Origin: Chryseobacterium sp. BGARF1
GTDB lineage: Bacteria; Bacteroidota; Bacteroidia; Flavobacteriales; Weeksellaceae
Assembly (NCBI RefSeq): GCF_001677955.1
Contig: NZ_LELA01000055.1
Location: 80,471-144,470, forward strand
Length of the DNA stretch: 64,000 bases
Reading direction: 5' to 3'
Below are positions 17,869 through 26,326 of the stretch, piece by piece; the stretch's first letter is position 1, and every line of letters starts with the position of its first letter. The notes beneath the pieces are model-generated. The model searched no databases, was not told the origin of the DNA, and saw nothing but the letters and a program-made list of their open reading frames with translations. Both the position numbers and the translations under genes were made by a program.

Positions 17869-19200
17869 TTAATTAACTACTTTTTCTTGACCGTTTTTAT
17901 TTTTGTCCAAGGTTGTAAGATTTATATTTGGAAATTTTCCAAAAACAGTAGGATCCCAAGAATTCCAGAACTTAATATTTTCAAAGATCTGAAGAGTTCT
18001 AATTTGTTTGATTGGAAGTTTTGCGCAAAGAATTGTCCAGGCTTCACGCTTGTCGGATCCGGAACCGGATAATGTTTTTCCTCCGAAAGCTCCACCGGTA
18101 ATCAGACATGGATCAACACCCATTGCGGTTAGAAGCTCGTAATTAGCTGCAGAACTATCAAGAAGGAAATCACCGTTACCTTGAGGCTGCTTAATCTCAT
18201 CGATCTGAATACCCTTGATTTCTTTTCCATTTTCATCTCGGAAGAATGGCGAGATAATAGACTTTCCACCACCTTTAGAACCCTTCAATTCCGAATCAAT
18301 AAGATCGACCAATTGAGTACGTTTCGCCTGTTTTTCCAGTGGTGAAAAGGCGTCCCAATCTTCCTGATAGATATGTTTGAAATAATCATCAGCAATATGA
18401 ATCAGATATTTTACACTGAGCTGCTGCTCAAACATTGCTTTTTTAAAAGCCGGAATCGCCAGAACTACATCAACCCATCCGTTTTTAAATGAGGCATGCC
18501 ACCCAACGGACGGATAAGATTTTTCAATAAGAAGAGTATCAATAACCGGAATTGTGAATCGAACAATTCCTTTTTCTTTACAGTAAGCTTTGACTTCCTC
18601 GATAGGTATGTTAGCTCCAAAACATGGAATTACTGCAGTATTTTCTGTCTTATAATTTCCCCAGTCGGTATTAACACCGATATTATTGATAATCCCATTT
18701 TTATCAGGAACTTCAAAACGACATTCGGCTGCTTTTAATCGTCTAACAGAAATTATTTTATCTCCATTAGGCGAAAGTAGGTATTCAGGAAAAGCGACTC
18801 TGAAAGTTTCAAAATCTGTGATAATTTCAGAATTAAATATGTCGAATTTTGTACGGTAGTAGAAAGCGGCAATATCCGGAAAAGAGCTCACTAATCTTTC
18901 TTTAAAGATTATCGCCTCCTCAGTTTCCTGACCTTGGTAAAGACGAAACCCAGTTCCAAAGTGAGCAGCTGTGAGAACTTCAAGACCACCAACTGCAACA
19001 CCGGTCATTTTTAATTTGGCTGCGAACTCTTGAGGATACAAATTATTATCACCCCAAGGCAACCACTTATTATCAATAAGGGTTTCTGTATTGGTGATTT
19101 TTAAATTTGAGTGTTGTGGTTCGCCTTTGACCTTATTAAAAAAAATTGCTGTCTGATTAGAGCGCCCTCCAACGGAATAAATTCCCTGAGAAATTTTCAT
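17869..19200 (-). CDS. phage portal protein
   Basis: A 443-residue protein in the expected place downstream of the large terminase. It has the general features of portals from Bacteroidetes phages: an alpha/beta body, a glycine-rich conserved segment GGKTLSGSGSDKREAW near residues 373-388, and a terminal helix. Portals form the dodecameric ring through which DNA enters the capsid. No database comparison was possible, but position, length and the SGSGSDKRE motif support the call. Confidence 0.7.
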   Translation of the reverse strand: MKISQGIYSVGGRSNQTAIFFNKVKGEPQHSNLKITNTETLIDNKWLPWGDNNLYPQEFAAKLKMTGVAVGGLEVLTAAHFGTGFRLYQGQETEEAIIFKERLVSSFPDIAAFYYRTKFDIFNSEIITDFETFRVAFPEYLLSPNGDKIISVRRLKAAECRFEVPDKNGIINNIGVNTDWGNYKTENTAVIPCFGANIPIEEVKAYCKEKGIVRFTIPVIDTLLIEKSYPSVGWHASFKNGWVDVVLAIPAFKKAMFEQQLSVKYLIHIADDYFKHIYQEDWDAFSPLEKQAKRTQLVDLIDSELKGSKGGGKSIISPFFRDENGKEIKGIQIDEIKQPQGNGDFLLDSSAANYELLTAMGVDPCLITGGAFGGKTLSGSGSDKREAWTILCAKLPIKQIRTLQIFENIKFWNSWDPTVFGKFPNINLTTLDKNKNGQEKVVN

Positions 19201-19203
19201 AGT

Positions 19204-19521
19204 CTAAACGACATCAACGCCGTTGAATTTAATGATGAATAAAATGTGAATTTTCTTTATACCTTCATTCGTTTTAAGATTCCGGGTACGGTTGGCAAAA
19301 TGATTAGGATTTTTAAAATCAATTTTTTGCGATAAGCGAATAAGTCCGGGCTTTTTCGGTGGTTGCATTAGTACTGCATTTTCATAAGTGACCAATCGAC
19401 CGCCGGATTTATTTTGACTGTTGTAAGTTCTGATAGTAATATCAAAAGGAACTGGATTTTTATGTTCATCCAATCTCCTCATTTCCTTGAGAACATCACT
19501 CAAAAGCATCTCATTTTGCAT
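19204..19521 (-). CDS. small phage protein between terminase and portal
   Basis: A longer frame extends to 19620, but the start chosen here is the ATG at 19521 (MQNEMLLSDVLKEMRRLDEH, 105 residues), because promoter motif copy 6 ends only 4 nt before it and would fall inside a longer gene. The protein is basic, with PFDITIRTYNSQNKSGGR. No family is recognised. The transcript may be almost leaderless. Confidence 0.55.
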   Translation of the reverse strand: MQNEMLLSDVLKEMRRLDEHKNPVPFDITIRTYNSQNKSGGRLVTYENAVLMQPPKKPGLIRLSQKIDFKNPNHFANRTRNLKTNEGIKKIHILFIIKFNGVDVV

Positions 19522-19525
19522 ACTG

Positions 19526-19560
19526 CGAATATCAACCTGACACCTGATGAAATAAAGGAC
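19526..19560 (-). promoter_or_regulatory. phage bipartite promoter motif, copy 6
   Basis: Minus strand TGTCCTTT, 22 nt, TATTCG, ending 4 nt before the ATG at 19521. Confidence 0.55.
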
Positions 19561-19620
19561 ACTATTTAAAAGTGAGAATTTACACCTGGGTTTCTCATGG
19601 TAATTTTTTTTAAGTATCAA

Positions 19621-19896
19621 TAATTCAATTTTTTAGCAAAATTTTGAGGGGGCATTCTCAATGCTTTTTCTCACTGAATGAGGTTGACCCACACAGTCGC
19701 CTTATGCCTTTCTACAATTGCAGTTTTCGATTTTTACGAAATATGCCAGGGTAAAATCTTGAAAAACGCCCTCACAGAGCGTGTGGGGGCGTTTTTGCCA
19801 AAAACCATGGTTTGGGTTGCATTGAATTCGAACCCCTAGGAGGGGATGTCCTCGACATTGATGTCGGAGACACAAAAAAACCTGCATTATGCAGGC
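19621..19896 (-). other. hairpin-rich non-coding stretch between terL and the next gene
   Basis: About 275 bp without a convincing gene. On the minus strand it starts with a terminator hairpin (CCTGCAT/ATGCAGG at 19881-19895 with a T-run), then a CGACAT/ATGTCG hairpin, CCCCTCCTAGGGG, the palindrome AAACCATGGTTT, and a second strong hairpin AAAAACGCC/GGCGTTTTT at 19762-19796. Two terminators with structured RNA between suggest a small RNA or a packaging-related site. The GGGTTCGAATTC segment is not a tRNA arm. Confidence 0.45.
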
Positions 19897-21459
19897 TTAT
19901 TTCAGTACCAGGTTGGTAATGGGGAATGATGACTGCCTTCGCAGATTGATGAGATGCCAGAACTGCCAGAACAGACAGTAGTCAAGTGTATCACTGAAGT
20001 GAGTTGCATGTTCCTGAAGCGTAGTTGTACTTCGCTCAGAACCTTTATCTTTTTCAAATGCATCATTACCTTTCAGAGGTGCATTCTCCATTGATATAAT
20101 CAGGTTAGGACAGTTATCACTATTTATTCTTACAGATGGTAGCATTATATTAGTTTCAGATAAGATTGCGTTGATAAGCTTATATTTATCTGCATGAGCT
20201 GGGTTGTTGGTATTAGGAGTCTTATTGATAACCTTCCATCCGGCCTTTCGTAGCTTATTCATAACATCCTCGGCCAATGTGGTCTTTGAGTTAGCTTCCT
20301 TCTTATTTCCATACTTATCATAATACAAATGAATCTCATTAGAGCTGGCCTTGTGTGGCTCGTAGTAGTCAATGAAGTCCTGTACCAATTCATCCAGAAT
20401 ATCAGGATTCTTCCGGAAGAATTCTTTAATAAAGTTTACTTTGTTCTGAGACTTCAGGTACTGAGATACGGTCAGACAGTTGATTTTTCCACCAAAGTCA
20501 AGATTGACCTGGAGAGGTTGTCCACGTACAAGATCTTCATCATACTTACAGCTCGGCTTGAATGTTTCGTTAAGTTCCAAGCCAACCATCTCAATATTAT
20601 ATTTGTAATTATAATAGTGCAGCGATGGCTTCAGCTGAGCATAGAATCCGTCCTGGACTCCAATAGGATCAATATTTAGAATCTCGGCATTAAACAATGT
20701 CTTGGATAAAGCTTCCTTCTCCATATCATTAATCCATCCGTCCTTCAGGTTGTGAGCATTCACATAAGCATTTGCTTTGATGAACAAATGTTTTTTCAAA
20801 TGCACCGGAACTTTGTTTCTCACTTCCTCCAAGTGAAGCTTTTCTCTATGATGAATCCATTCACCTTTTTTTGTCATCGGAACCGATGTTACAAAGATTT
20901 GAGCGTGCAACATCGGTCTGTTTTTAAAAATTGCTTTCTTCGCTCTGTTAGTCGTAATAACGTTGTTGTAGAGACGCTCATAAGTTAATAGCGCTGCTTC
21001 ATCTCCAATCACCCAATAAGCATTAATACCACGACCAGAATCTTTGTTATCGAGCGACACCATAACTGCAATTGTACCGTTGCTGAAGTGAATAACATTA
21101 CCCCAAGAGTCCGGGGCTTGGAAAGGCATCTCGAAGCCTAAATCTTTACCACATTTCCCCACAACATAATCGATCCCCTCATAGAGTCCGAACATTTCCA
21201 TCCCTTCTTTCGTCGATGGAAGAGTTCTTGTCTTGATTTGAACGAAGGTTTCACCTACAATTACGCCGGTTGATCTAGGAAGCCATTTTACAGCTGTCAT
21301 GATTGCATCGCCTAGAATTGTAGACTTTCCGGTTCCCCTGGCTGCCTTGACGGTAATATTGGGAATCTTAACCGTATTAATTGCAAAATCAACTGCAACC
21401 TGCATGAGGTTCAGTTCAATTTCTCGAATCGGAAGATTGTATTTTGAAAAATTACTCAT
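19897..21459 (-). CDS. terminase large subunit
   Basis: A 520-residue DNA-packaging motor. Walker A is ARGTGKST at 40-47, Walker B is VIGDEAALL near 150-158, and the nuclease domain begins with VNLDFGG (Asp321), giving the usual ATPase-then-nuclease order. The start overlaps the end of the small subunit gene by 8 nt. It drives ATP-dependent packaging into the prohead and cuts concatemers. It is followed by tandem terminators. Confidence 0.93.
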   Translation of the reverse strand: MSNFSKYNLPIREIELNLMQVAVDFAINTVKIPNITVKAARGTGKSTILGDAIMTAVKWLPRSTGVIVGETFVQIKTRTLPSTKEGMEMFGLYEGIDYVVGKCGKDLGFEMPFQAPDSWGNVIHFSNGTIAVMVSLDNKDSGRGINAYWVIGDEAALLTYERLYNNVITTNRAKKAIFKNRPMLHAQIFVTSVPMTKKGEWIHHREKLHLEEVRNKVPVHLKKHLFIKANAYVNAHNLKDGWINDMEKEALSKTLFNAEILNIDPIGVQDGFYAQLKPSLHYYNYKYNIEMVGLELNETFKPSCKYDEDLVRGQPLQVNLDFGGKINCLTVSQYLKSQNKVNFIKEFFRKNPDILDELVQDFIDYYEPHKASSNEIHLYYDKYGNKKEANSKTTLAEDVMNKLRKAGWKVINKTPNTNNPAHADKYKLINAILSETNIMLPSVRINSDNCPNLIISMENAPLKGNDAFEKDKGSERSTTTLQEHATHFSDTLDYCLFWQFWHLINLRRQSSFPITNLVLK

Positions 21460-22033
21460 CGTCCTCCGCCTCTTCTACATTTTCATCAACTTCCTTCCAG
21501 GAAACATCTTCAGCTCCGATTTTGTTAAAATCGACAACGCCACCTTCAAACATTGATTTAAGCATGTTATTAGCACCTCTTGGAAGATTAAGTTTGTAAA
21601 CTGAAGCTTCAAGTTTTTTAGGATCAACAGTTGATTCTTTGTGATCAAAGTCGAATAGGGCGGTGTAAGAATCCAAGGCTTTTCGTGCAGATTCTTCGTT
21701 TCCTTTCTTTAAGGCCATCTGGTAGAGATTCCAGTAATTCTCTACTAGTACCATTCTTTCTGCAGCGAGATTTATTTGATCAATCGACCCAAATAGCTCC
21801 ATTGCCAGAGAATAATCTCTATAAGCGGTGGCCTGTGATATATTGTGGTCGCGAATTAGAATCTTTACAGATTGCGCCGGAGAATATTTATTATTAAGTC
21901 GGAGACTCCAGATGTGGACGAGTCTGTCTTTACGGAGAATTTCTTCAGGTGTCAGTTCCACCGAATCTTCATCGATGTACCAGGCTTTAATTCTCTGAAA
22001 CGTGTTGTCTTTGGTAAATTTTACAATATCCAT
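21452..22033 (-). CDS. terminase small subunit
   Basis: The frame extends to 22090, but the ATG at 22033 (MDIVKFTKDN, 193 residues) is preferred, because promoter motif copy 7 (22039-22073) and a terminator (22080-22101) lie inside the longer version. A helix-turn-helix-like segment (IRDHNISQATAYRDYSLAM) suits DNA recognition at the packaging site. The gene couples to terL by an 8-nt overlap. The 5' UTR would be very short. Confidence 0.75.
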   Translation of the reverse strand: MDIVKFTKDNTFQRIKAWYIDEDSVELTPEEILRKDRLVHIWSLRLNNKYSPAQSVKILIRDHNISQATAYRDYSLAMELFGSIDQINLAAERMVLVENYWNLYQMALKKGNEESARKALDSYTALFDFDHKESTVDPKKLEASVYKLNLPRGANNMLKSMFEGGVVDFNKIGAEDVSWKEVDENVEEAEDDE

Positions 22034-22038
22034 GACAG

Positions 22039-22073
22039 CGAAAATATCATCGCAAATCAGGTAATTAAAGGAC
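22039..22073 (-). promoter_or_regulatory. phage bipartite promoter motif, copy 7
   Basis: Minus strand TGTCCTTT, 22 nt, TTTTCG, ending 5 nt before the terS ATG and following a terminator hairpin. Confidence 0.6.
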
Positions 22074-22079
22074 ATAAAA

Positions 22080-22101
22080 AAGCCTGACAAGAGTCAGGCT
22101 T
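22080..22101 (-). terminator. intrinsic terminator, left copy
   Basis: AAGCCTGAC, loop AAGA, GTCAGGCTT, then a T-run on the minus strand. The same stem with a different loop recurs at 23456-23477, so the two flank the amidoligase cassette as direct repeats. Confidence 0.85.
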
Positions 22102-22149
22102 CAGCGTGTAAATAATTGAATTTAAACTTGCAACTGCAAATTTATAGTG

Positions 22150-22167
22150 TTATCTTAGACATGGTCT
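22150..22167. repeat. 18-bp inverted repeat, left arm
   Basis: TTATCTTAGACATGGTCT is the exact reverse complement of 23491-23508. Together the arms bracket the amidoligase gene and its small partner. Confidence 0.7.
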
Positions 22168-22170
22168 CTT

Positions 22171-22416
22171 CTAGTTAAGACCAGCCGTTTCGGTAATTTT
22201 TATGTGATTTTCTTTTATCAAATCCTCTACAAAATCTGTGACCGAATTTGCTCTGATATTTTCATCATTTGTCAAAACTGCTCGACGGGAATAATTAACC
22301 ATAAATTCTTCAATCGTTTTTTCTTTTTGAAATGAATTCTGCCAAAGAAAAAGCACGATATCATAATTTGATATTGCCGTAAATTCTTTGTCGTCAGTGA
22401 TAATCTTTACCCTCAT
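22171..22416 (-). CDS. small partner of the amidoligase
   Basis: An 81-residue protein from MRVKIITDDKEFTAISNYD. The frame stays open to 22494, but that would overlap the amidoligase by 50 nt. The shorter start leaves a gap of about 28 nt. No family is recognised. Being inside the inverted-repeat cassette, it may be a cofactor, a substrate carrier or simply cargo. Confidence 0.5.
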   Translation of the reverse strand: MRVKIITDDKEFTAISNYDIVLFLWQNSFQKEKTIEEFMVNYSRRAVLTNDENIRANSVTDFVEDLIKENHIKITETAGLN

Positions 22417-22444
22417 AATCTGAGGGTAAAGGTAATCATTTTTA

Positions 22445-23368
22445 CTATGCAAGCGAAAGCTCTCTGTCTTCGAAAAATTCCTGTAAATTTTCATCTAGTA
22501 TTTGGTTTAAGTCGGTTATTAAAATATTTTGCTTAGAAAATTCTACAAGCCTAGCGCAAATCAAAATCCAATTTTTTATTTTCAAAAAATTAGTGCTCGC
22601 ACCGTGCTGTCTAAATTCTACCGTTCCGTGTCTTTGAAAGCTTTGTAAATTTAATTTATAGTATCTGCTTCCGAAATATTGAGCCATTTGATTTACCGTT
22701 TGGCAGTTGTCTATTTTTGCAAAAAGCGTTGTTCTTCCAAGGCTTTTAAATCCTTTGCAGTATCTATTGGCGTTTGCTCTTCTGCTTGATGGCATTATTT
22801 TGTCTATTTGCTCCTCAATGAAAAATTGATTTTTTACAAGTGTTCTGAAATTTTCTATTGAGTAATCATTTGCGTCAAGGTGAACGTGAACTCCGCAGGT
22901 TGTATTTACTTGAGCGTTGCTTTGTCTCAAGGCTTTGCAGGCTTTTCTAAAATCCGATAGGCCTTCTTTTCCTTGTAAAATTGGGCTTACCATTTCTTGA
23001 GCGTTGATTCCTCTTATTGAAGCGTCCGATACAAATTTCCAGTGTGGTCTGCTTGAGTGGTTGTAGCTTTCGGTTCTTGCTTCAAGGCCTGAATTTCTAA
23101 AGTTTTGCGTTAGGCTTGGATTTGCCCCGAAAAATTCTATTTCTACTCCGAATTTTCTTGTAAATTCAAATTCAAAATTTATCGGTGCACTTGGTTGTGG
23201 GTTGGCGGTTCTTGCTTCGTTCCATTTTTTCCAGATGTTGTAAGAAAAGCCTCTGTTACCGTTACAAATTAAATCAGCGACCTGAAGTCTGGTGAAGCCT
23301 AAGTCGAATAATGCTTCTCCTTTTTTCGTTTTTGTCCAGTTGCTGTTTAAAATTTCTTCGCGTGTCAT
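22445..23368 (-). CDS. putative amidoligase (Amidoligase_2 type)
   Basis: A 307-residue protein with an N-terminal helical domain (about 1-50) and a glutamine-synthetase/COOH-NH2-ligase-like core. Visible signatures are FGVEIEFFG near 73-81, EMVSPIL, the GVHVHLD box near 160, YYKLNLQSF, and HGTVEFRQHG near 245-254. Amidoligases of this family form peptide-like bonds and have been proposed to modify proteins, peptidoglycan or small peptides. The substrate here is unknown. It is embedded between terS and the methyltransferase, where no virion gene is expected. Confidence 0.75.
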   Translation of the reverse strand: MTREEILNSNWTKTKKGEALFDLGFTRLQVADLICNGNRGFSYNIWKKWNEARTANPQPSAPINFEFEFTRKFGVEIEFFGANPSLTQNFRNSGLEARTESYNHSSRPHWKFVSDASIRGINAQEMVSPILQGKEGLSDFRKACKALRQSNAQVNTTCGVHVHLDANDYSIENFRTLVKNQFFIEEQIDKIMPSSRRANANRYCKGFKSLGRTTLFAKIDNCQTVNQMAQYFGSRYYKLNLQSFQRHGTVEFRQHGASTNFLKIKNWILICARLVEFSKQNILITDLNQILDENLQEFFEDRELSLA

Positions 23369-23455
23369 ATCGTATTGTTTTCTAATTATTTACAAGTCTA
23401 AGTACGCTCTAAACCGTCAAACACGCAAGTCATAAGTGCTTTATTTTCAATAAAA

Positions 23456-23477
23456 AAGCCTGACTAATGTCAGGCTT
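23456..23477 (-). terminator. intrinsic terminator, right copy
   Basis: AAGCCTGAC, loop TAAT, GTCAGGCTT with a T-run on the minus strand. Same stem as 22080-22101. Ends the methyltransferase transcript. Confidence 0.85.
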
Positions 23478-23490
23478 CGGATTGTCTTAA

Positions 23491-23508
23491 AGACCATGTC
23501 TAAGATAA
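23491..23508. repeat. 18-bp inverted repeat, right arm
   Basis: AGACCATGTCTAAGATAA, the reverse complement of 22150-22167. Confidence 0.7.
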
Positions 23509-23531
23509 ATAAAATAAGGTGCAGAAGCAAG

Positions 23532-24866
23532 TTATTCTGCTACTATCTGAGTCAATAATTCGTCAATTTGCTCATTTGTGAGCTTTGCACCATTTCTTCT
23601 GATTTCATACGCAAGGTTGTTATCTTTCATGTACTGGATCCAACGACGGGCGATCACATCTGCGAACCTTGGATCCAACTCAATTCCGCGGCATTGTCTC
23701 CAGGTCATTTCACATGCGATCAAAGTTGATCCGGATCCAAGGAAAGAATCTCCGACGATATCCTTTTGTTTTGATGAATTTTTAATCAGGTAGCTCACGA
23801 TATCCAAAGGCTTCATTGTTGGATGATCGGCATTGCGCAGCGGCTTGTTAAATTCTAAGATTGTGGATTGTTTTCGGTCCGAAAACCATGGATGCGAAGC
23901 GCCTTCTTTCCAACCGTACAGAATCGGCTCATGCTTCCAGTGATAATCCTGACGACCCATCACAATTGAATTCTTTGCCCAAATCAAGCATTGAGATAAT
24001 TTATATCCGGATTGCTTCAGGGCATTTCGGAAATTAGCACCTTCAGAATCTGCATGAAATACATAAATTGGTGCTCCAAGCTCGGCGTTAATAAAACATT
24101 CCTGATAGAAAAGATATAAGAAACTGAAGAACTCATCGTTCGACATATTATCATTTTTTATCTTCAATTTATCCTTTGTTCCACCTTCGTAGTTTACGTT
24201 GTAAGGCGGGTCTGTAACGATTAGGTTGAATTTGTCTTCACCTAAAATCTTTTTGTAATTTTCTGAAAGTGTAGAATCTCCACAAGTAAAAATATGTTTT
24301 ATTCCTTTCTGAACCGATATAAGTTCATAAACATCACCTTCCACGGTTTTGGGAACTGCAGGTGGTTCCGGATTAAAGTCTTGTTCCTCTTCATCCGGAA
24401 CAAATGCATTGTCTTTCAAAAATTCTTCAAATGCTCCTAAATCCATACCGATATCTTCCAGATCAATATCCTGGAAAAACTCTTCGATCTTACTCCAGTC
24501 GAATTCACCATTGTGAATATTTGATCTCAGCATGTATTCTTTGAATTCCTCTTCAGATAATTTCCGGTTTGGAACTCTCACATCGATCAGCTCTTCGCCT
24601 CTTTCCAGGATAAATAAAGCAGCGACTCGCTGATGTCCGGCAAGTAAAACATTATCGAAATCAATCACCGGTATTTCAACCAGGTTAAATTTCTCCAGGC
24701 TTTTTTTAAGCCGTAATAATTCCTCTTCAGATATTTGCCTTGGATTAAAATCACAAGGGATTAATTCGGACACCTTCCTTTGCACGGTGTACCATTCTAA
24801 CGGGGATGAAATAATTTTTTCATCACTTAACTTGTCAGTTCTCATTTTATAACTAAATTTGCTCAT
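23532..24866 (-). CDS. ParB-domain DNA methyltransferase
   Basis: 444 residues from MSKFSYKMRT. The longer frame upstream would include an attenuator-like terminator, so it is rejected. The N-terminus has a ParB/sulfiredoxin-type domain (NPR at 41-43, GHQRVAAL at 77-84). The C-terminal half is a beta-class amino-methyltransferase, with motif IV DPPY at 219-222 preceding the SAM motif FLGSGST at 373-379. It probably modifies adenine or cytosine N4 in phage DNA against host restriction. No cognate nuclease is seen, so it is an orphan enzyme. Confidence 0.88.
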   Translation of the reverse strand: MSKFSYKMRTDKLSDEKIISSPLEWYTVQRKVSELIPCDFNPRQISEEELLRLKKSLEKFNLVEIPVIDFDNVLLAGHQRVAALFILERGEELIDVRVPNRKLSEEEFKEYMLRSNIHNGEFDWSKIEEFFQDIDLEDIGMDLGAFEEFLKDNAFVPDEEEQDFNPEPPAVPKTVEGDVYELISVQKGIKHIFTCGDSTLSENYKKILGEDKFNLIVTDPPYNVNYEGGTKDKLKIKNDNMSNDEFFSFLYLFYQECFINAELGAPIYVFHADSEGANFRNALKQSGYKLSQCLIWAKNSIVMGRQDYHWKHEPILYGWKEGASHPWFSDRKQSTILEFNKPLRNADHPTMKPLDIVSYLIKNSSKQKDIVGDSFLGSGSTLIACEMTWRQCRGIELDPRFADVIARRWIQYMKDNNLAYEIRRNGAKLTNEQIDELLTQIVAE

Positions 24867-24888
24867 CTCACTTTTCAAATACACAAAA

Positions 24889-24989
24889 ACCCCAAACAGA
24901 AGACTTTTTATAGTCCTCCGCATGGGGTCTTTGTATCCAATATTTGAAAGGTGAGATTTTTGAATTTTGCGGAGGACGTTTTTTCCTCC
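24889..24989 (-). promoter_or_regulatory. attenuator-like leader of the methyltransferase gene
   Basis: On the minus strand four segments can pair in two ways. GGAGGA (24984-24989) pairs with TCCTCC (24971-24976), and AGGACT near 24912 pairs within a terminator closed by ACCCCA/TGGGGT (24923-24928 and 24889-24894) followed by TTTTTG. Alternatively the middle segments, TGCGGAGGAC (24913-24922 complement) and GTCCTCCGCA (24968-24977 complement), form a perfect 10-bp helix that would disrupt both. This is the 1-2/3-4 versus 2-3 layout of an attenuator. Confidence 0.5.
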
Positions 24990-25002
24990 TAGAGAATTTG
25001 TT

Positions 25003-25037
25003 CAAATGAAGTGAGATCAGCACTCTGAGTAAAGGAC
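25003..25037 (-). promoter_or_regulatory. phage bipartite promoter motif, copy 8
   Basis: Minus strand TTGTCCTTT, 22 nt, CATTTG. It is about 135 bp upstream of the methyltransferase ATG, with the attenuator-like leader between. A terminator lies immediately upstream. Confidence 0.55.
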
Positions 25038-25043
25038 AAAAAA

Positions 25044-25065
25044 ACTCTCAACAATTGCTGAGAGT
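25044..25065 (-). terminator. intrinsic terminator
   Basis: ACTCTCA/TGAGAGT stem extended by CAATTG, with a T-run on the minus strand just past the stop of the 25071-25883 gene. Confidence 0.8.
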
Positions 25066-25070
25066 CTGTT

Positions 25071-25883
25071 TTACCAAAATGCTTTATATTTTGGAAGTCG
25101 TATTCGCCGTTCACCAATTATTTCGGTGTGATGAATTTTATTTATAAAATCAATCTCATAACGAAAACCGTCTTCAGTTAATTTACAAGTGTAGATAATA
25201 TCCCCGGACATCGTTTCACCTTTTTTTTCAAAAGTTGTTAGACCTTCTTTAAAAATGTTTCGTGGATATCGCCAGTCACGATATTGTTTTGTTTTCAATA
25301 AAGAATTTTCCAGCATATCGACTATAGGTTTTTTTGGTATCGGCCTACTGAGATATTCTTTTTCAAAATTATATTCAAATATTTTTGATCTATACCTCTC
25401 TAGATCGGTTACGAACTTATCAGTTACATCTTTCAGCATTTCTGCTATTCCTGGTTTTCCTTTCTTTTCCCACATTGATTCAAAGTCTATTCTTGCTTTT
25501 CGTAATCGCCTTAAATTTTCTAACCATCTTTCAGTGCCAACTCGTGTATTTTTTAATATATATTCTAAATCGTCAACTCTTCTTTTCAACTCTGGAAGCG
25601 TTGGTTCTGGTTTATCGGGGTAAACTAGAAAAGGATTCCGCATATAGATTGGAGAAGGTGGTTTGATTGGATGGATAACCGGCGGTTGCCAACCACGTAA
25701 ATCAATTGTCGTAAACTCGGCCGCAACCTCTGCAAGCTGATTAAAAGCCGCTGCCATATCGGAATTCAAGCTGCCAAAGTCGATTCCAAATTTAAAATCT
25801 TTGAAATATTTTACTTTTCTAGGTCTTTCTGAAGGTCTGTATTTTTTCTTCAGAAGTTTACTGATCCTTTTTTTGTTTGTCAT
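25071..25883 (-). CDS. hypothetical phage protein
   Basis: A 270-residue basic protein with a proline-rich stretch (about 65-95, PPVIHPIKPPSPIYMRNP) between a basic N-terminus and a helical middle. No signal peptide or membrane segment. It overlaps the upstream small gene by 26 nt, so translation is coupled. No family is recognised. A virion-associated role is possible from its place downstream of the tail-tube candidate. Confidence 0.5.
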   Translation of the reverse strand: MTNKKRISKLLKKKYRPSERPRKVKYFKDFKFGIDFGSLNSDMAAAFNQLAEVAAEFTTIDLRGWQPPVIHPIKPPSPIYMRNPFLVYPDKPEPTLPELKRRVDDLEYILKNTRVGTERWLENLRRLRKARIDFESMWEKKGKPGIAEMLKDVTDKFVTDLERYRSKIFEYNFEKEYLSRPIPKKPIVDMLENSLLKTKQYRDWRYPRNIFKEGLTTFEKKGETMSGDIIYTCKLTEDGFRYEIDFINKIHHTEIIGERRIRLPKYKAFW

Positions 25884-26043
25884 ATTGATGAATGCTGTAT
25901 CTTGTTAGCTCATACATTTTATTAAAATCGTCCTGTATCATATCAATCAATTTTTGCATAATAATTAATCTCACTGAAGTTTCGTTTCGCCGGCTTAACC
26001 GAATCATTTTTTTTAATCGTCTCCTACTGTAGAATTTTTTCAT
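25858..26043 (-). CDS. very basic small phage protein
   Basis: A 61-residue, Lys/Arg-rich protein (MKKFYSRRRLKKMIRLSRRN) overlapping its neighbours on both sides by 20-26 nt, a sign of tight coupling. Possibly nucleic-acid binding. Unknown family. Confidence 0.45.
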   Translation of the reverse strand: MKKFYSRRRLKKMIRLSRRNETSVRLIIMQKLIDMIQDDFNKMYELTRYSIHQYDKQKKDQ

Positions 26044-26302
26044 CTCTTTTTAAATAATGTTCAAGTAAATAATTGAGTTTTGAACCAGAAATTATTTTTT
26101 TAAACTTCTTAAGACTGGGCGTTTTACCGTCATAAAGTCTTTCAGTAAGAGGGTTGTATTGTAGGTCGATGAATAATTTATCTTCAAAAAAAGCGAAATA
26201 AACATCTATCTCTCTCTGACCTACGAAACTGTATATCTCAGGACTATGATCACTCACATGAGCTCCTAACATTTCTAAAAAAGTTTGTATTTCTTTTTTC
26301 AT
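26024..26302 (-). CDS. hypothetical phage protein
   Basis: A 92-residue soluble protein of unknown family (start MKKEIQTFLEMLGAHVSDHS). It follows the 226-residue gene by 24 nt and overlaps the small basic gene by 20 nt. Confidence 0.5.
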   Translation of the reverse strand: MKKEIQTFLEMLGAHVSDHSPEIYSFVGQREIDVYFAFFEDKLFIDLQYNPLTERLYDGKTPSLKKFKKIISGSKLNYLLEHYLKRDEKILQ

Positions 26303-26326
26303 GGGAACAAATAAAATAATTGTCCG

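Noticed and set aside
19800..19860. GGGTTCGAATTC stretch resembling a tRNA T arm
   Set aside because: The T stem does not pair, and no anticodon or acceptor arms can be built around it.
19702..19887. 61-codon frame between terL and the next gene
   Set aside because: It runs through both terminator hairpins, and its composition is unlike a protein of this genome.
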